Below are positions 8,379-18,563 of a DNA stretch of 64,000 bases, one piece after another. The notes under the pieces were generated by a model. That model did no database searches and was not told where the DNA came from. It was given only the letters and a program-made list of their open reading frames with translations. Position numbers and translations under genes: made by a program. Source of the DNA: Terriglobales bacterium (GTDB lineage Bacteria > Acidobacteriota > Terriglobia > Terriglobales > Acidobacteriaceae); the NCBI GenBank assembly GCA_025980765.1, contig JAICXB010000005.1:1-64000 (forward strand), written 5' to 3'. How positions within the stretch are numbered: position 1 is the stretch's first letter; each line of letters starts with the position of its first letter.

Positions 8379-10565
8379 TCAGTATTCCGCGAGTTCCTGC
8401 ATGGCTTGGTAAAAGTCGTCTGACTGCGGCAGTATCTCGTCTTCGAGTTGCGGCTGATAGGCGACGAAGGTGTCGAGCGCAGCCACGCGGCGCACTGGCG
8501 CATCGAGTTCATCGAAGAGTTCGTCAGCGATGCGAGCTGCAATTTCGGCGCCGTAACCCCAGCTCAGGGTGTCTTCGTGCGCTACGATCACGCGGTTGGT
8601 CTTGCGCACCGAGGTCGCAATGGCCTCCCAGTCATACGGATTGAGAGAGCGCAGATCGATCAGCTCCACACTGACTTGCTGCTCGCGCTCGATCTTCTGC
8701 GCCGCTTGCAGCGCGCGCGGGACAGTTGCGCCGTAAGTGATGACTGTCATGTCCGACCCTGTGCGTACGGTGTTCGCTTTGCCGAACGGAATCATGAAAT
8801 CGGGGCCAGGATAAGGAGCGCGCCCGTAAGTCTCGCGATAGAGACGCTTGTGTTCGAGGAAGAGCACGGGATCGTCGCAGCGGATCGCGGTGCGCAGCAG
8901 GCCATTGGCGTCCAGCGCATTCGAGGGGAAGACCACGCGCATGCCCGGCGTATGCGTGAACAGGCTCTCGCCGCATTGCGAGTGATAGATTGCGCCGCCC
9001 GTCAGATATCCGCCAATCGCAACTCGCAACACCGCCGGAGCGGAGAAGTCTCCATCGGAGCGCCAGCGCATCAGCGGCAGCTCGTTGCGAAGCTGGTGAA
9101 ATGCGGGCCAGATGTAGTCAAAGAATTGCACTTCTACCACCGGCTTCACTCCCCGAGTGGCCAATCCAACCGCGCGCCCAACAATCGTCGCCTCAGCCAA
9201 TGGCGAGTTGAAGACGCGCTGCGCGCCATACGCGCACTGCAGGCCGGAGGTAAGTTTGAAAACCCCGCCTTTACCTTTCACCGATTTTTCTGCCAGATAC
9301 TGTTCACGGCTGCAATCGGCAATGTCTTCGCCAAACATCACGATGCGCTCATCGCGCTTCATCTCGTCGCGTAAACACGCAGTGATCAGGTCGGCCATGG
9401 TCTTGTTTCCATCGCCGGCTTCAGGCTGGGATGAGAATGTCGCCGAGGTCGGGTCCAGGTCGGGCGAGTATTGGAAATTGAAAACGGAATCCGGCGCCGG
9501 CAACCGCGCCGTAAGCGCGCGGTCTGATGCCTGGCGCACTTCGTCTTCAACGCCCTTCTCCAGCCTGTTGATTCCCTCTTCATCGAGGATGTTCTCGCGG
9601 ATGAGGAACAACTGCATGCGGGTGATGGGATCTCGTTGCGCGTCTTTCGAACGCTCCGACTCCGGCCGGTAAAGCTTTTCGTCGTCCGAGAGCGAATGCG
9701 AGTAGGGACGAATGACGTGGCCATGCACGAAGGCCGGACCATTTCCTGCGCGGCAATGCTCGACCGCGCGCTGCATGGCGGCGTAACTCGCGACCGGATC
9801 GGTGCCGTCGCATTCCTCGAAATGGAAGTTCGGAAAGTTTTGTACCAATCTGGAAATGTTGCCGCCGGGGGTGTTCACCTCGACTGGGACCGAGATCGCG
9901 TATTCATTATCTTCAACCAGGAAGAGCACCGGCAACTTCAGGTTTGAGGCATTGCTGAGCGCTTCCCAAAACTCTCCCTGGCTGGTGGTGCCATCTCCGC
10001 AGGAGACATACACAACTTCGTCTCCGTGGAAGATCACGTCCTTATAGCCGGTGTAATCGCTGCGATCGCGACGCTCAGCCGCCTGCGGATTGCGGCTGAA
10101 GTAGCGTCCTGCCTCGGCGCATCCCACCGCCTGAAGAAACTGCGTGCCGGTCGGTGAAGACTGCGTAACGATATTCAGCTTCTTGTGTCCCCAATGTGAC
10201 GGCATCTGACGGCCGCCCGAATTGGGATCGTCAGCTGCGCCCACTGCTTCGAGCAGTTGCTCTTCCGGCGTCATGCCCAGAGCAAGGCAGAGCGCGCGAT
10301 CGCGATAATAGGGGTAAAACCAGTCGTATCCAGCCTTCAACGACAGGCCGGCAGCAACCAGCAAGGCTTCATGTCCGGCGCCGGAAATCTGGAAGAAGAT
10401 CTTCTGCTGATGTTTCAGAAGGATCTCGCGGTCATCAAGGCGGCGAGAGAGAAACATCAACCGGTAAACCTGGATTAGTTGCTCTCGGGTAAGCCCCTGG
10501 TAATTCTTTTCCTGGTGAGCTTCCGCAACTGCGGTCTTCTTCTGCTCCGTCCGGCTCAGCGCCAT
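8379..10565 (-). CDS. Fused alpha-beta E1 component of a thiamine-dependent 2-oxoacid dehydrogenase (branched-chain type)
   Basis: This E1 decarboxylates a 2-oxoacid and passes the acyl group to the lipoyl E2. Residues about 25-340 are the alpha part with the ThDP motif [19 protein letters not shown] (about 190) ending in the DN of VEDNEYA. Residues about 385-728 are the beta part ([28 protein letters not shown], then the transketolase C-terminal domain [16 protein letters not shown]). Separate alpha and beta genes are more common; fused forms are known in Acidobacteria and Bacteroidetes. AAGGAG stands five bases before the ATG. E2 and E3 are not in the window. The substrate (branched-chain or acetoin/pyruvate type) is inferred. 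Confidence 0.9.
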   Translation of the reverse strand: MALSRTEQKKTAVAEAHQEKNYQGLTREQLIQVYRLMFLSRRLDDREILLKHQQKIFFQISGAGHEALLVAAGLSLKAGYDWFYPYYRDRALCLALGMTPEEQLLEAVGAADDPNSGGRQMPSHWGHKKLNIVTQSSPTGTQFLQAVGCAEAGRYFSRNPQAAERRDRSDYTGYKDVIFHGDEVVYVSCGDGTTSQGEFWEALSNASNLKLPVLFLVEDNEYAISVPVEVNTPGGNISRLVQNFPNFHFEECDGTDPVASYAAMQRAVEHCRAGNGPAFVHGHVIRPYSHSLSDDEKLYRPESERSKDAQRDPITRMQLFLIRENILDEEGINRLEKGVEDEVRQASDRALTARLPAPDSVFNFQYSPDLDPTSATFSSQPEAGDGNKTMADLITACLRDEMKRDERIVMFGEDIADCSREQYLAEKSVKGKGGVFKLTSGLQCAYGAQRVFNSPLAEATIVGRAVGLATRGVKPVVEVQFFDYIWPAFHQLRNELPLMRWRSDGDFSAPAVLRVAIGGYLTGGAIYHSQCGESLFTHTPGMRVVFPSNALDANGLLRTAIRCDDPVLFLEHKRLYRETYGRAPYPGPDFMIPFGKANTVRTGSDMTVITYGATVPRALQAAQKIEREQQVSVELIDLRSLNPYDWEAIATSVRKTNRVIVAHEDTLSWGYGAEIAARIADELFDELDAPVRRVAALDTFVAYQPQLEDEILPQSDDFYQAMQELAEY

Positions 10566-10741
10566 GCGGACTCCTTAGATTGGATGGATTGTGCAAGGGA
10601 GCACCCTGTATTTTATGCTGAATTTCAATGGAGTGACTACCGCGGATCGCGTGGTGCGTCAAAGGTGTTCTTGAGAAAATCCGCGTGAGACGTAAACCAA
10701 GGCTGGGGAATGAATGTGACGTGCCCAGAGATCGCCAAGTT

Positions 10742-11008
10742 TTATTGCTTGTTCAGCAACTTGTCACCGAGCTGCATCCAATAGCGTAAAACGGCGTTTT
10801 CGGGCTTTCTTCGTTTGGAGTTCTTGCCTCGAACCTGCGCCCTCGCCCTGCTGTTCGACTCAAGTTGATGCAGAGCCTGGGGTAATGATGCAGAGGCGAG
10901 CGGGTTTCTTTGTGCCAGGCGCGTAGGGAAACGTGCAGGATCAAGCCAAAGCTCGGAATCCTCAGGTTCTTCAGGGGAGCGTTTGGACTTTTTCCTTCCA
11001 GTCGCCAT
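10742..11008 (-). CDS. Small basic hypothetical protein, doubtful
   Basis: An 88-residue reading frame rich in Lys, Arg and Glu (MATGRKKSKRSPEEPEDSEL at its start) ends in RYWMQLGDKLLNKQ. It lies between accA and the E1 gene on the same strand. Its composition looks more protein-like than the part of the frame upstream of 11008, which I left out. There is no clear ribosome binding site and I do not recognise the family. It may be spurious. Confidence 0.35.
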   Translation of the reverse strand: MATGRKKSKRSPEEPEDSELWLDPARFPTRLAQRNPLASASLPQALHQLESNSRARAQVRGKNSKRRKPENAVLRYWMQLGDKLLNKQ

Positions 11009-11195
11009 ACAGATACACGTTGGTCCTCTGCGATTGGGATGCCCAATCCAGCAACTCTGGTTGGACATCATCCGTGACAAACCTGTGGAAAACTCCCGTG
11101 CGAGGTCAGGAACGTATGGCATAAAGCGCGACCACGGCCTGAATCTGGCAGCAAGAGACAGATATAGGCGGCGGGCACACTGCTCGTATCGGCTA

Positions 11196-12152
11196 TCAGC
11201 ACTCCTGAAAATATTGCGCGATTTGGCGGTATTTCCGATATCGGGATTCGAGCAGTTGGTCACTGCTCATGCTCTTTAGCTCCGAAAGATGGCGCTGCAG
11301 CGCCTCATCAACCAGGGCCGCGGCGGCGTCAAAATCAGCGTGTGCCCCGCCCTCGGGCTCGGGGATGATGCCATCGATGCACTGCAGTTCACGAAGGTCC
11401 TCGGCAGTGATCTTCATGGCCTGCGCCGCGGCTTCCTTCTTGGTTGCATCGCGCCACATGATGGAGGCACAGCCTTCCGGCGAGATCACGGAATAGATTG
11501 AATTCTCCAGCATCAGCACGCGATCGGCTACGGCAATCGCCAACGCGCCTCCGCTGCCGCCTTCCCCGGTAATGATGGCGATAGTAGGGACGCGCAAGCG
11601 GGCCATTTCGCGCAGATTCAGAGCAATGGCTTCGCCCTGCCCGCGCTCTTCGGCGCCCAGTCCGGGATAGGCTCCGGGAATATCGATGAAGCTCAACACC
11701 GGACGCTTGAACTTCTCCGCCAGCTTCATGCAACGCAAGGCTTTGCGATAACCCTCGGGATTGGCCATGCCGAAGTTGCGATGCACTCGCTGCTTGGCGT
11801 CGCGGCCCTTTTGCGTGCCGATGATCATGACCTCCTGGTCATGAAAGCGGGCCATTCCGCACAGGAGCGCGGGATCGTCGGAATAACGACGGTCGCCGTG
11901 AATTTCGCTCCAGCCGGTGAATATCCGCTCCACATAATCGAGGAAATACGGCCGCTGCGGATGCCGCGCTAACTCGGTCTTTTGCCAGGCGGTGTTGGCG
12001 GCGTTGATCTGAACGCGCAAACCCTCAACTTGACGATGGAGATCGTAGAGCTGCTGTTTGGTTTGCTGGTCCGCTCCAGGCAGGGATTCCAGCTGGGAAA
12101 TTTGCCGTTCGATGTGTTCCAGATCGCGCTTGGCTTTGGTGGCTGCGTCCAT
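11196..12152 (-). CDS. accA: Acetyl-CoA carboxylase carboxyltransferase subunit alpha
   Basis: AccA with AccD moves carboxyl from biotin to acetyl-CoA, the first step of fatty acid synthesis. The N-terminal coiled region (DLEHIERQISQLESLPG), TGWSEIHGDRRYSDDPAL, the crotonase-fold motifs SFIDIPGAYPGLGAEERGQG and TGEGGSGGALAIAVAD are all present, and the 318-residue length is typical. It lies 30 bases after dnaE on the same strand, so the two are probably co-transcribed; the dnaE-accA neighbourhood is common in bacteria. Confidence 0.96.
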   Translation of the reverse strand: MDAATKAKRDLEHIERQISQLESLPGADQQTKQQLYDLHRQVEGLRVQINAANTAWQKTELARHPQRPYFLDYVERIFTGWSEIHGDRRYSDDPALLCGMARFHDQEVMIIGTQKGRDAKQRVHRNFGMANPEGYRKALRCMKLAEKFKRPVLSFIDIPGAYPGLGAEERGQGEAIALNLREMARLRVPTIAIITGEGGSGGALAIAVADRVLMLENSIYSVISPEGCASIMWRDATKKEAAAQAMKITAEDLRELQCIDGIIPEPEGGAHADFDAAAALVDEALQRHLSELKSMSSDQLLESRYRKYRQIAQYFQEC

Positions 12153-12182
12153 GAATGGGAAGATGGAAGGCTGGTCGGGCGC

Positions 12183-15100
12183 TCAGTCCACGATGCGAAC
12201 GCTGCCGCGTCCGCACAGCTCTTCTGCGCGCGTGATGAATACCCGATCAGCTTGAACATTATAGCCGTCAGCTTCCATCACCACCATGAAATCGCCCGCG
12301 CGCTCGAGGTCAAATAGCAGCTTGGCGTCTCCCTTGCGCTCGGAACAAAGTAAATGCAGCGCGTCCACTGTCTGCGGGAGAGAGCTTTCGAGAGGAATTC
12401 TTATGCGCAGAGCTCGCGGCAGCTTGGGCTTGGCTTCGTCGAGCGCAGTCAGCGTGGAGATTGCCAGTTTGGGATTCGATCCTTCCTCCACGCGCACCGA
12501 GCCGCGCACAAGCACCGGAACTTCCATCTTCAGCTTATCTCCAAGCCGCCGGTAAGCTTCGGGAAAAATGATGGCTTCCACCGAGCCGGACATATCTTCG
12601 AGCATGGCCTGCGCATAGAGTTCGCCCTTGCGCGACTTCAGCACCCGTACTCCGGCGATCAATCCGGCAGTGGTGATTTCGTCCTTGCCGGTTCCCTGCT
12701 TCATCGCGCCGATCGCCTGGGTGTCGAGAGCGTTGAAATCCAGCAGCTTGTCGCGGTACTTCTCCAGCGGATGACCGGTGATGAAGAAGCCGAGAATTTC
12801 TTTTTCGGCGGCTAGCCGCTGGTGCTCGTCCCAATCTGGGACTTCGGGCAGACGCTCAGATTGCTGCGGAGCATCGCTCTCGAATACTCCGAATAATCCG
12901 TGCTGGCCGCACTCCAAATCGCGCTGCGTCTTTTGTCCCCGCTCGATGGCGCGGTCGATCACCGCCATCAGTTGCGCACGCGCGCCGAGCGCGTCCATGG
13001 CGCCGCTCTTGATCAGCGACTCAATCACCCGCTTGTTGAGCAGGCGGAGATCGACTTTCTCGCAAAACTCGAAAAATGAAGAGAATCGCCCCAATTCGGT
13101 GCGCGCTTGCAGAATGGAATCGATCGCTGTTCGGCCAACATTCTTCACCGCCGCCAGTCCAAAACGGATCGCCGCTCCGTGCGGAGTGAAGTTGGCGTGG
13201 CTCACGTTGATGTCTGGCGGCTCGACGGGAATGCCCATTTCGCGGCATTCATTGATGTACTTGACGACATCGTCGGTGTCGCCGGTTTGCGACGTGAGCA
13301 AGGCAGCCATGAACTCGACTGGATAGTGCGTCTTCAGATATGCCGTTTGAAAGGCCAGCAGCGCATATGCCGCCGAGTGGGATTTGTTGAAACCGTATCC
13401 TGCAAACTGTTCCATCAGGTCGAAAATTTTGACGATTTTCTTTTCGGGAAATCCGCGCTCCACCGCGCCCTGCACAAAGCGGTCGCGCTGCTTGGCCATT
13501 TCCTCCGGATTCTTCTTGCCCATCGCCCGCCGCAACAGGTCCGCTTCTCCCAGCGAATATCCCGCCAGACGATTGGCGATCTGCATTACCTGTTCCTGAT
13601 AGACGATTACTCCGAGCGTCTCTTTGAGAATCCCTTCCAGTTCCGGCAACTCATATTCCACGGTGCGCCGGCCGTGCTTGCGCTCGATGAAGTCATCGAT
13701 CATGCCACCCTGGATTGGGCCAGGGCGGTAGAGGGCATTCAGCGCCGTAAGATCTTCGATCGCGGTGGGCTGATACCGGCGCAGCACATCGCGCATGCCT
13801 TGTGATTCAAATTGGAACACTCCGGACGTAAGGCCGGTGTGAAACACCTTCTCATAAGTGGTCTGATCGATGAGCGGCAGAGCCAATAAATCGAGCTTCT
13901 CTCCGCGCACCTGCTCGATCAGGCGGAGCGCGTCATCGAGAATGGTGAGCGTGGTCAGCCCAAGAAAATCCATCTTGAGCAGACCGATCTTCTCGACCGC
14001 CTTCATATCAAAAGCGGTAACGATTTCGTCGTTCTTGGTCTTATGCAGGGGAACGAGTTCGGTGAGCGGCTGCGGCGAAATCACCACGCCTGCGGCGTGT
14101 ACCCCGGAGTTGCGCACCAGGCCTTCGAGCTTGCGGGCAATATCGATCAGCTCCCGAACCTGCGTCTCGTTTTCATAGGCCTGCTGCAGCGGCGGAGAAT
14201 CTTCGAGCGCCTGATCGATGGAAATGTTCAGCGTGTTCGGGACCATTTTGGCGATGCGATCGACATCGCCATAAGGAATGTCCATAGCGCGCCCGACATC
14301 TTTAATTGCCGCTTTGGCCGCCATGGTGCCAAAGGTGATGATCTGCGCTACTTGCTCGCGTCCGTACTTGCGGGTGACGTAGTCGATGACTTCGGCGCGG
14401 CGATTCATGCAGAAGTCCACGTCGATGTCGGGCATGGAGACGCGTTCCGGATTCAGGAACCGCTCGAACAGAAGTTCGTTTTGCAGCGGATCGATATCCG
14501 TGATCTCCAGCGCGTACGAGACCAGCGAACCTGCCGCCGACCCGCGGCCCGGGCCAACAGGAATGCCGTTTTCTTTGGCGTGGCGGATGAAGTCCCAGAC
14601 GATCAGGAAGTAGCCGGAGAACTTCATCTGCTTGATGCAATCGATCTCGCGCGAGAGCCGCTGCTCGTAATCGCTGATTGTATGTTTGAGCTCGCCCCTG
14701 GCTTCCTGGCCGCGAATCAGATCCAGTCGCTTTGCGAATCCTTTTCGAGAGATCTGCTCGAAGTAGCTGTCGAGGTCTTCCCCTTCTGGGACTTCAAACC
14801 GGGGGAACGGGTTCTTCACTTTGTCGATTCTGACATTGCAGCGCTCAGCGATCGCCATGGTGCGCTTCAGCGCATCGGGGAGTTCACAAAAAGTGCGCTG
14901 CATCTCATCTGCCGATTTCACGAAGAACTGATCGCTGTCGAATTTGAAGCGCTTGTCATCGTGAATCGAAGAGGCGGTTTGTACGCACAGCAGGACTTCA
15001 TGTGCATAGGAATCGTCGCCGCACAGATAGTGGCTGTCGTTGGTTGCGATCAGAGGAATTCCGGTTTCGTTTTCCAGGCGCAGCAGATCGGGGCGTATCT

Positions 15101-15650
15101 GCTTCTCCAGCGCCAGGCCCTGGTCCTGAATCTCGAGAAAGAAATTACCGGCGCCGAAGATATCACGATATGTGCCTGCAGTTGCGCGCGCGGCATCGTA
15201 CTTGCCCGCCATGAGGTTTTCGCAGAGTTCGCCCGCCAGGCAACCGGAGAGTCCGATCAACCCTTTCGCATTTTCGGCGAGAAATCGTTTGCTGATGCGC
15301 GGCTTGTAGTACATGCCGTGCAACGAAGCTTCCGAGGTGATCTTCACCAGGTTGCGATAACCTTCATCGTTCTCTGCGAGGACCAGCAGATGGTTGTACT
15401 CATCCCCTTCCGGAGGAGCGCGATGGTCGTCCTTCTTGCAGACATAGAGCTCGCACCCGATGATCGGTTTAATCCCAACGCTTTTGGCGGCGTTATAGAA
15501 GGAGACTGCGCCGAAGATGTTGCCGTGGTCTGTCATGGCCACCGATGTCTGGCCAATTTCCGCCACCCGCTTTACCAGCTTGTCAACATCGCAGGCGCCG
15601 TCGAGCAGCGAGTAGTCGGTGTGGAGGTGGAGATGGGTGAATTCAGACAT
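12183..15650 (-). CDS. dnaE: DNA polymerase III alpha subunit
   Basis: This is the replicative polymerase catalytic subunit. The PHP domain opens the protein (HLHLHTDYSLLDGACDV at about 6-22, TDHGN near 41-45). The palm contains GPGRGSAAGS (about 364) and the catalytic PDIDVDF (about 404-410). Finger and tau-binding regions follow, with the helix-hairpin-helix region around 830 and the C-terminal OB fold (ITTAGLIAGVRVLKSRKGE). At 1155 residues it is the standard DnaE1 length. ATG 15650 is used; no good ribosome binding site is visible. Confidence 0.97.
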   Translation of the reverse strand: MSEFTHLHLHTDYSLLDGACDVDKLVKRVAEIGQTSVAMTDHGNIFGAVSFYNAAKSVGIKPIIGCELYVCKKDDHRAPPEGDEYNHLLVLAENDEGYRNLVKITSEASLHGMYYKPRISKRFLAENAKGLIGLSGCLAGELCENLMAGKYDAARATAGTYRDIFGAGNFFLEIQDQGLALEKQIRPDLLRLENETGIPLIATNDSHYLCGDDSYAHEVLLCVQTASSIHDDKRFKFDSDQFFVKSADEMQRTFCELPDALKRTMAIAERCNVRIDKVKNPFPRFEVPEGEDLDSYFEQISRKGFAKRLDLIRGQEARGELKHTISDYEQRLSREIDCIKQMKFSGYFLIVWDFIRHAKENGIPVGPGRGSAAGSLVSYALEITDIDPLQNELLFERFLNPERVSMPDIDVDFCMNRRAEVIDYVTRKYGREQVAQIITFGTMAAKAAIKDVGRAMDIPYGDVDRIAKMVPNTLNISIDQALEDSPPLQQAYENETQVRELIDIARKLEGLVRNSGVHAAGVVISPQPLTELVPLHKTKNDEIVTAFDMKAVEKIGLLKMDFLGLTTLTILDDALRLIEQVRGEKLDLLALPLIDQTTYEKVFHTGLTSGVFQFESQGMRDVLRRYQPTAIEDLTALNALYRPGPIQGGMIDDFIERKHGRRTVEYELPELEGILKETLGVIVYQEQVMQIANRLAGYSLGEADLLRRAMGKKNPEEMAKQRDRFVQGAVERGFPEKKIVKIFDLMEQFAGYGFNKSHSAAYALLAFQTAYLKTHYPVEFMAALLTSQTGDTDDVVKYINECREMGIPVEPPDINVSHANFTPHGAAIRFGLAAVKNVGRTAIDSILQARTELGRFSSFFEFCEKVDLRLLNKRVIESLIKSGAMDALGARAQLMAVIDRAIERGQKTQRDLECGQHGLFGVFESDAPQQSERLPEVPDWDEHQRLAAEKEILGFFITGHPLEKYRDKLLDFNALDTQAIGAMKQGTGKDEITTAGLIAGVRVLKSRKGELYAQAMLEDMSGSVEAIIFPEAYRRLGDKLKMEVPVLVRGSVRVEEGSNPKLAISTLTALDEAKPKLPRALRIRIPLESSLPQTVDALHLLCSERKGDAKLLFDLERAGDFMVVMEADGYNVQADRVFITRAEELCGRGSVRIVD

Positions 15651-15838
15651 TCAGGGCCTGGGTGCTCTTACAGAGATTCTATGGCAATCAACGAGAGTTC
15701 TGGGCTGAGGATATTGCGCATATGGTGGAAAAGCCGCTTCTGACCAATTACGATGGAGACACAAAGACATCCCGTGGTTGTTGCGAACCCTGTTCAGGCA
15801 AGATATGTAAGCCCTTCGCTGTTCGACAGGCAGGTTCT

Positions 15839-16096
15839 ATGATCAGTATTGATTTGCCGCCTGAAGTGGAAGCCCGTCTGATGACGGAAGCACGCGCGCG
15901 TGGCGTAAAAATACAGACTTACGTGGAAGAACTAATTCAGACCGCGATTAGCTCAGGCAGTTCCCCGAAGCTGCGCACCAAGACTCCCGAAGAGATTGAA
16001 TCGTTTCTCGATGCCATGTCTGTCAATTCCGAAAAGATCGAACAGCTCCCCGACGAAGCCTTCCTGCGATCCAGCTTTTATCGGGATCACGATTAA
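15839..16096 (+). CDS. VapB-like antitoxin
   Basis: An 85-residue protein begins MISIDLPPEVEARLMTEARA, a ribbon-helix-helix-like start seen in small antitoxins. It continues with an acidic, likely unstructured tail (PEEIESFLDAMSVNSEKIEQ) that would wrap the toxin. I chose ATG 15839, with AGG five bases before it; the frame is open upstream but that part looks non-coding. The stop codon TAA is followed at once by the ATG of a PIN-domain gene, a normal antitoxin-toxin arrangement. Family assignment is by pattern only. Confidence 0.7.
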   Translation: MISIDLPPEVEARLMTEARARGVKIQTYVEELIQTAISSGSSPKLRTKTPEEIESFLDAMSVNSEKIEQLPDEAFLRSSFYRDHD

Positions 16097-16548
16097 ATGA
16101 CCAGCGGCACGAGATATCTCATCGACACAAATATTCTGCTCCGGCTTTCCAAGCGTGACGATCCTGGTCACCCTCCAGTGAGACAGCGATAGCGAGCCTT
16201 GCGAAAGATGGAGCGGAACTATGTTGTACTCCCCAGAATATCTTCGGGTTTTGGAATGTGTGTACCCGGCCGCGTACAGCTAACGGCTTCGGCTTGTCTG
16301 CCAACGAAGCCAATACACGGGTTCTGACCATTGAAGACACGATGACGATACTTCCTGATAACGAGCAGATTTATCCCGAGTGGCGCAGGCTGGTTGTACG
16401 AAATAATGTGAGGGGAGTTCAGGTGCATGATGCCCGGCTTGCAGCCGCGACGCGCGTCCACGGCGTCTCGTACATTCTGACTCTGAATCAGCCGGACTTC
16501 GTCAGATATACCAGCATCACCGCCCTCTTACCTCAGGACGTCAGCTAA
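16097..16548 (+). pseudogene. PIN-domain toxin (VapC-like) broken by a single frameshift
   Basis: From ATG 16097 the frame reads RYLIDTNILLRLSKRDDPGH, the classic PIN N-terminus with its first acidic residue, and meets TAG at 16190. One base off, from about 16186 to the stop at 16548, it continues as the rest of the domain (WNVCTRPRTANGFGLSANEA, VQVHDARLAAA, ILTLNQPDFVRYTSI). Adding one base near 16183-16186 would restore a 150-residue protein. The position usually holding the second conserved Glu (family pattern EFWNV) reads GFWNV, so activity may already have been lost. A read or assembly error cannot be ruled out. Confidence 0.82.
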
Positions 16549-16931
16549 TCTCGCGGTATTCACATTGCACTGTTGAGCTCGCAATACTTGTGCGACCTCG
16601 CACACTCGCTCTCTGGGGTCTGGAGTCGTGCAGTGAGGGACTACCCACCCACCAGGCCAGGGAAGGCTTAAAACGGCGTGGATGCGGGCGCCCTTGTCCG
16701 TGCTTTCCGTGGCCAGTACCGGCGAACATGGCTCCTGGGCAGGATTCGATTCTCGCAACCGCAATAACAACCCTGTGCGCACCACGCACATTCGCTCTGT
16801 GCCATTTGTACCCGAGGGGTGGTGGGGAACGTATGTCGGAGCCCAAAAAAAGCTCCTGAAAGGCACGGGCGAATGCACCGGGATTATACGTTTTACTTAT
16901 GGTGCAACGGGGCCGTGCCGCCGGGGTCCGG
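16549..16931. other. Non-coding gap, no gene recognised
   Basis: Between the broken toxin and the CCA-adding-type gene I find no convincing coding sequence. Open frames cross it on both strands but none has protein-like composition or a start with a ribosome binding site. No strong hairpin was noticed. Confidence 0.4.
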
Positions 16932-18563
16932 CTAGCGCTTGCCTTTTTTGGCGATCTTCTTTTTTTTAGGCACCGGCTTGGGCTTCGGTTTCGCGGCTGG
17001 CTTGGAGTGAGACTTTTTCTTTGGCTCCGCTGCCTTCTTCGCAGCCGGTTTGGACGCCGCTTTGGATGCCGGTGGCTGCTTTGCGGGAGCCACAACTTCG
17101 ACTTTTTTGCTGGCGACTGCAACCGGGGCTTTTGTCTCCGCTTTGCCGGGCTTGCCGGATTGGGGCGGGACTTCGGCGGGTGCGGGCGAGGCTGCCACGC
17201 CTTCCTGTGCCGCCGGTGCAGGCGGCGCTGCTTTGGCGACTTTCTTCTTACCACGTCCTCGGCGGGCGGGACTCGGCGGCGCCACCGGCAGCGGCGGTTG
17301 GTGCGGCTCAAGGAACTTTACGATTTCGGCTTCGGTGCGCAGCTTGCCGTCGAGCATCATCAGAAACATTTCGTCCAGCAGTTGCTGATACACCGGCAGC
17401 TCCGGTGTGATGCGCATCTCTGTCATCTTCAGTAGTGGCATCTTCTGCCGATACTGCGGCCACTTGGTGAGGAATGCCTTTATCTTCTGCTCTACGGCCG
17501 ACTGGCGCGTGCTGATGTCGAGAAAGATGATCAGCTCCGGCCGGGTGGACATCAGCAGCTTCCAGGTGGCGGAAGGGGCAGCGTGTTCCTTGGAGGTAAG
17601 TTGCTTGGCCAAATCCTTGGCGTCAGCTTCCAGATTGCGCCACTGCTCGACGAAGTGCTGCCGCGGCATCAGCTTTTGCATGGCATGCACTTCCTTCTCG
17701 GAAACCTTATTGGTCAGGAAATACATGCGCGCGGCCGCCGGATCGGAACTCACGCCGATGTCGGCCAACTGCTGCCTTGTTTTCTGCAGAGCGGCCAGGC
17801 CAGAGGAATCGACTTTGGCCACTGTCCATGCAGGGAAAAGCACCTTCATCCAGCCTTCCTTCTCGAAGGCCTTCATCACGGTAAGGGGATCGTCTTCGTG
17901 CGCGATCTGCTCCAGCTCATATCCGATCGCGCGATTGGAGATGTGCTCGAGGTAGTTGTTCTCTTTGGCGGCATCGAAGCGCGCCTGCGTGCGCTCCTCA
18001 AGTGTCCAGTGGAAGCGCGTGACCAAGCGCAAGGCCCGCAACATGCGCGAGGGCTCTTCCAGAAACGCATAGTTCTGGAGAATGCGCAGGTGCTTGGTTT
18101 CAATATCCGCGACGCCGTTGAAGGGGTCCATCAGCAACCCACGCGACCCCGGATTCAGCGACAGCGCCATGGCGTTTACCGTGAAATCGCGGCGGCGGAG
18201 ATCTTCGTTGATGGTCTCGAAGGAGACTTCCGGCTTACCCGGTTTGGCATAAGTCTCGGCGCGAGCGCTGGCGATTTCTGCGCGCACGTTTCCGGGGAAA
18301 AGCACATAGAGGATGCGGAAGTTTTCGTCGCTGCCCTGGATGATTGCTCCGCCCTTCTGCAGGTCCTTCTGCAGTTTGAGCACGTTGCCCTGAACCGTGA
18401 AGTCGAGATCGCGGATGCTGAAGCCGCTGATAATGTCGCGCACGGCGCCGCCGGTGAGATAGACGTTCATCTCATGGGCGCGCGCAATCTCCTGCACTTC
18501 TCCAACTACCCGGAGCTGGGCCGGGGACAACCGGCTCTCCATCATGTATATGTAATCAGCCAT
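16932..18563 (-). CDS. CCA-adding / poly(A) polymerase-type nucleotidyltransferase with a histone-H1-like Lys/Ala/Pro tail
   Basis: The class II nucleotidyltransferase head is clear: YLTGGAVRDIISG (about 36-48), RDLDFTVQG with the metal-binding DxD, RRRDFTVNAMAL (about 148-159), and the neck motif EPSRMLRALRLVTRF. Such enzymes add CCA to tRNA 3' ends or oligo(A) tails. The middle is a helical tRNA-binding body. From about residue 420 to 543 the protein turns into low complexity Lys, Ala and Pro with blocks such as SKPAAKPKPKPVPKKKKIAK, a tail unlike the standard enzyme. The tail may bind nucleic acid. Because the window's tRNA already encodes CCA, a repair or oligoadenylation role is possible. 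Confidence 0.85.
   Translation of the reverse strand: MADYIYMMESRLSPAQLRVVGEVQEIARAHEMNVYLTGGAVRDIISGFSIRDLDFTVQGNVLKLQKDLQKGGAIIQGSDENFRILYVLFPGNVRAEIASARAETYAKPGKPEVSFETINEDLRRRDFTVNAMALSLNPGSRGLLMDPFNGVADIETKHLRILQNYAFLEEPSRMLRALRLVTRFHWTLEERTQARFDAAKENNYLEHISNRAIGYELEQIAHEDDPLTVMKAFEKEGWMKVLFPAWTVAKVDSSGLAALQKTRQQLADIGVSSDPAAARMYFLTNKVSEKEVHAMQKLMPRQHFVEQWRNLEADAKDLAKQLTSKEHAAPSATWKLLMSTRPELIIFLDISTRQSAVEQKIKAFLTKWPQYRQKMPLLKMTEMRITPELPVYQQLLDEMFLMMLDGKLRTEAEIVKFLEPHQPPLPVAPPSPARRGRGKKKVAKAAPPAPAAQEGVAASPAPAEVPPQSGKPGKAETKAPVAVASKKVEVVAPAKQPPASKAASKPAAKKAAEPKKKSHSKPAAKPKPKPVPKKKKIAKKGKR

Noticed and set aside
8448-9374. 308-codon plus-strand frame
   Set aside because: Opposite the E1 beta part; no ribosome site or family pattern.
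14043-15743. Long open frame of 566 codons on the plus strand
   Set aside because: It lies opposite dnaE, whose domains are all clear; the plus frame has no recognisable motif and is a by-product of GC-rich codon usage.
16528-16878. 116-codon minus-strand frame in the gap after the broken toxin
   Set aside because: Pro/Thr/Arg-rich with no motif, and it overlaps the end of the PIN reading frame.
16541-17311. 256-codon minus-strand frame rich in Arg, Pro and Lys
   Set aside because: Out-of-frame reading of the Lys/Ala/Pro tail of the CCA-type enzyme.
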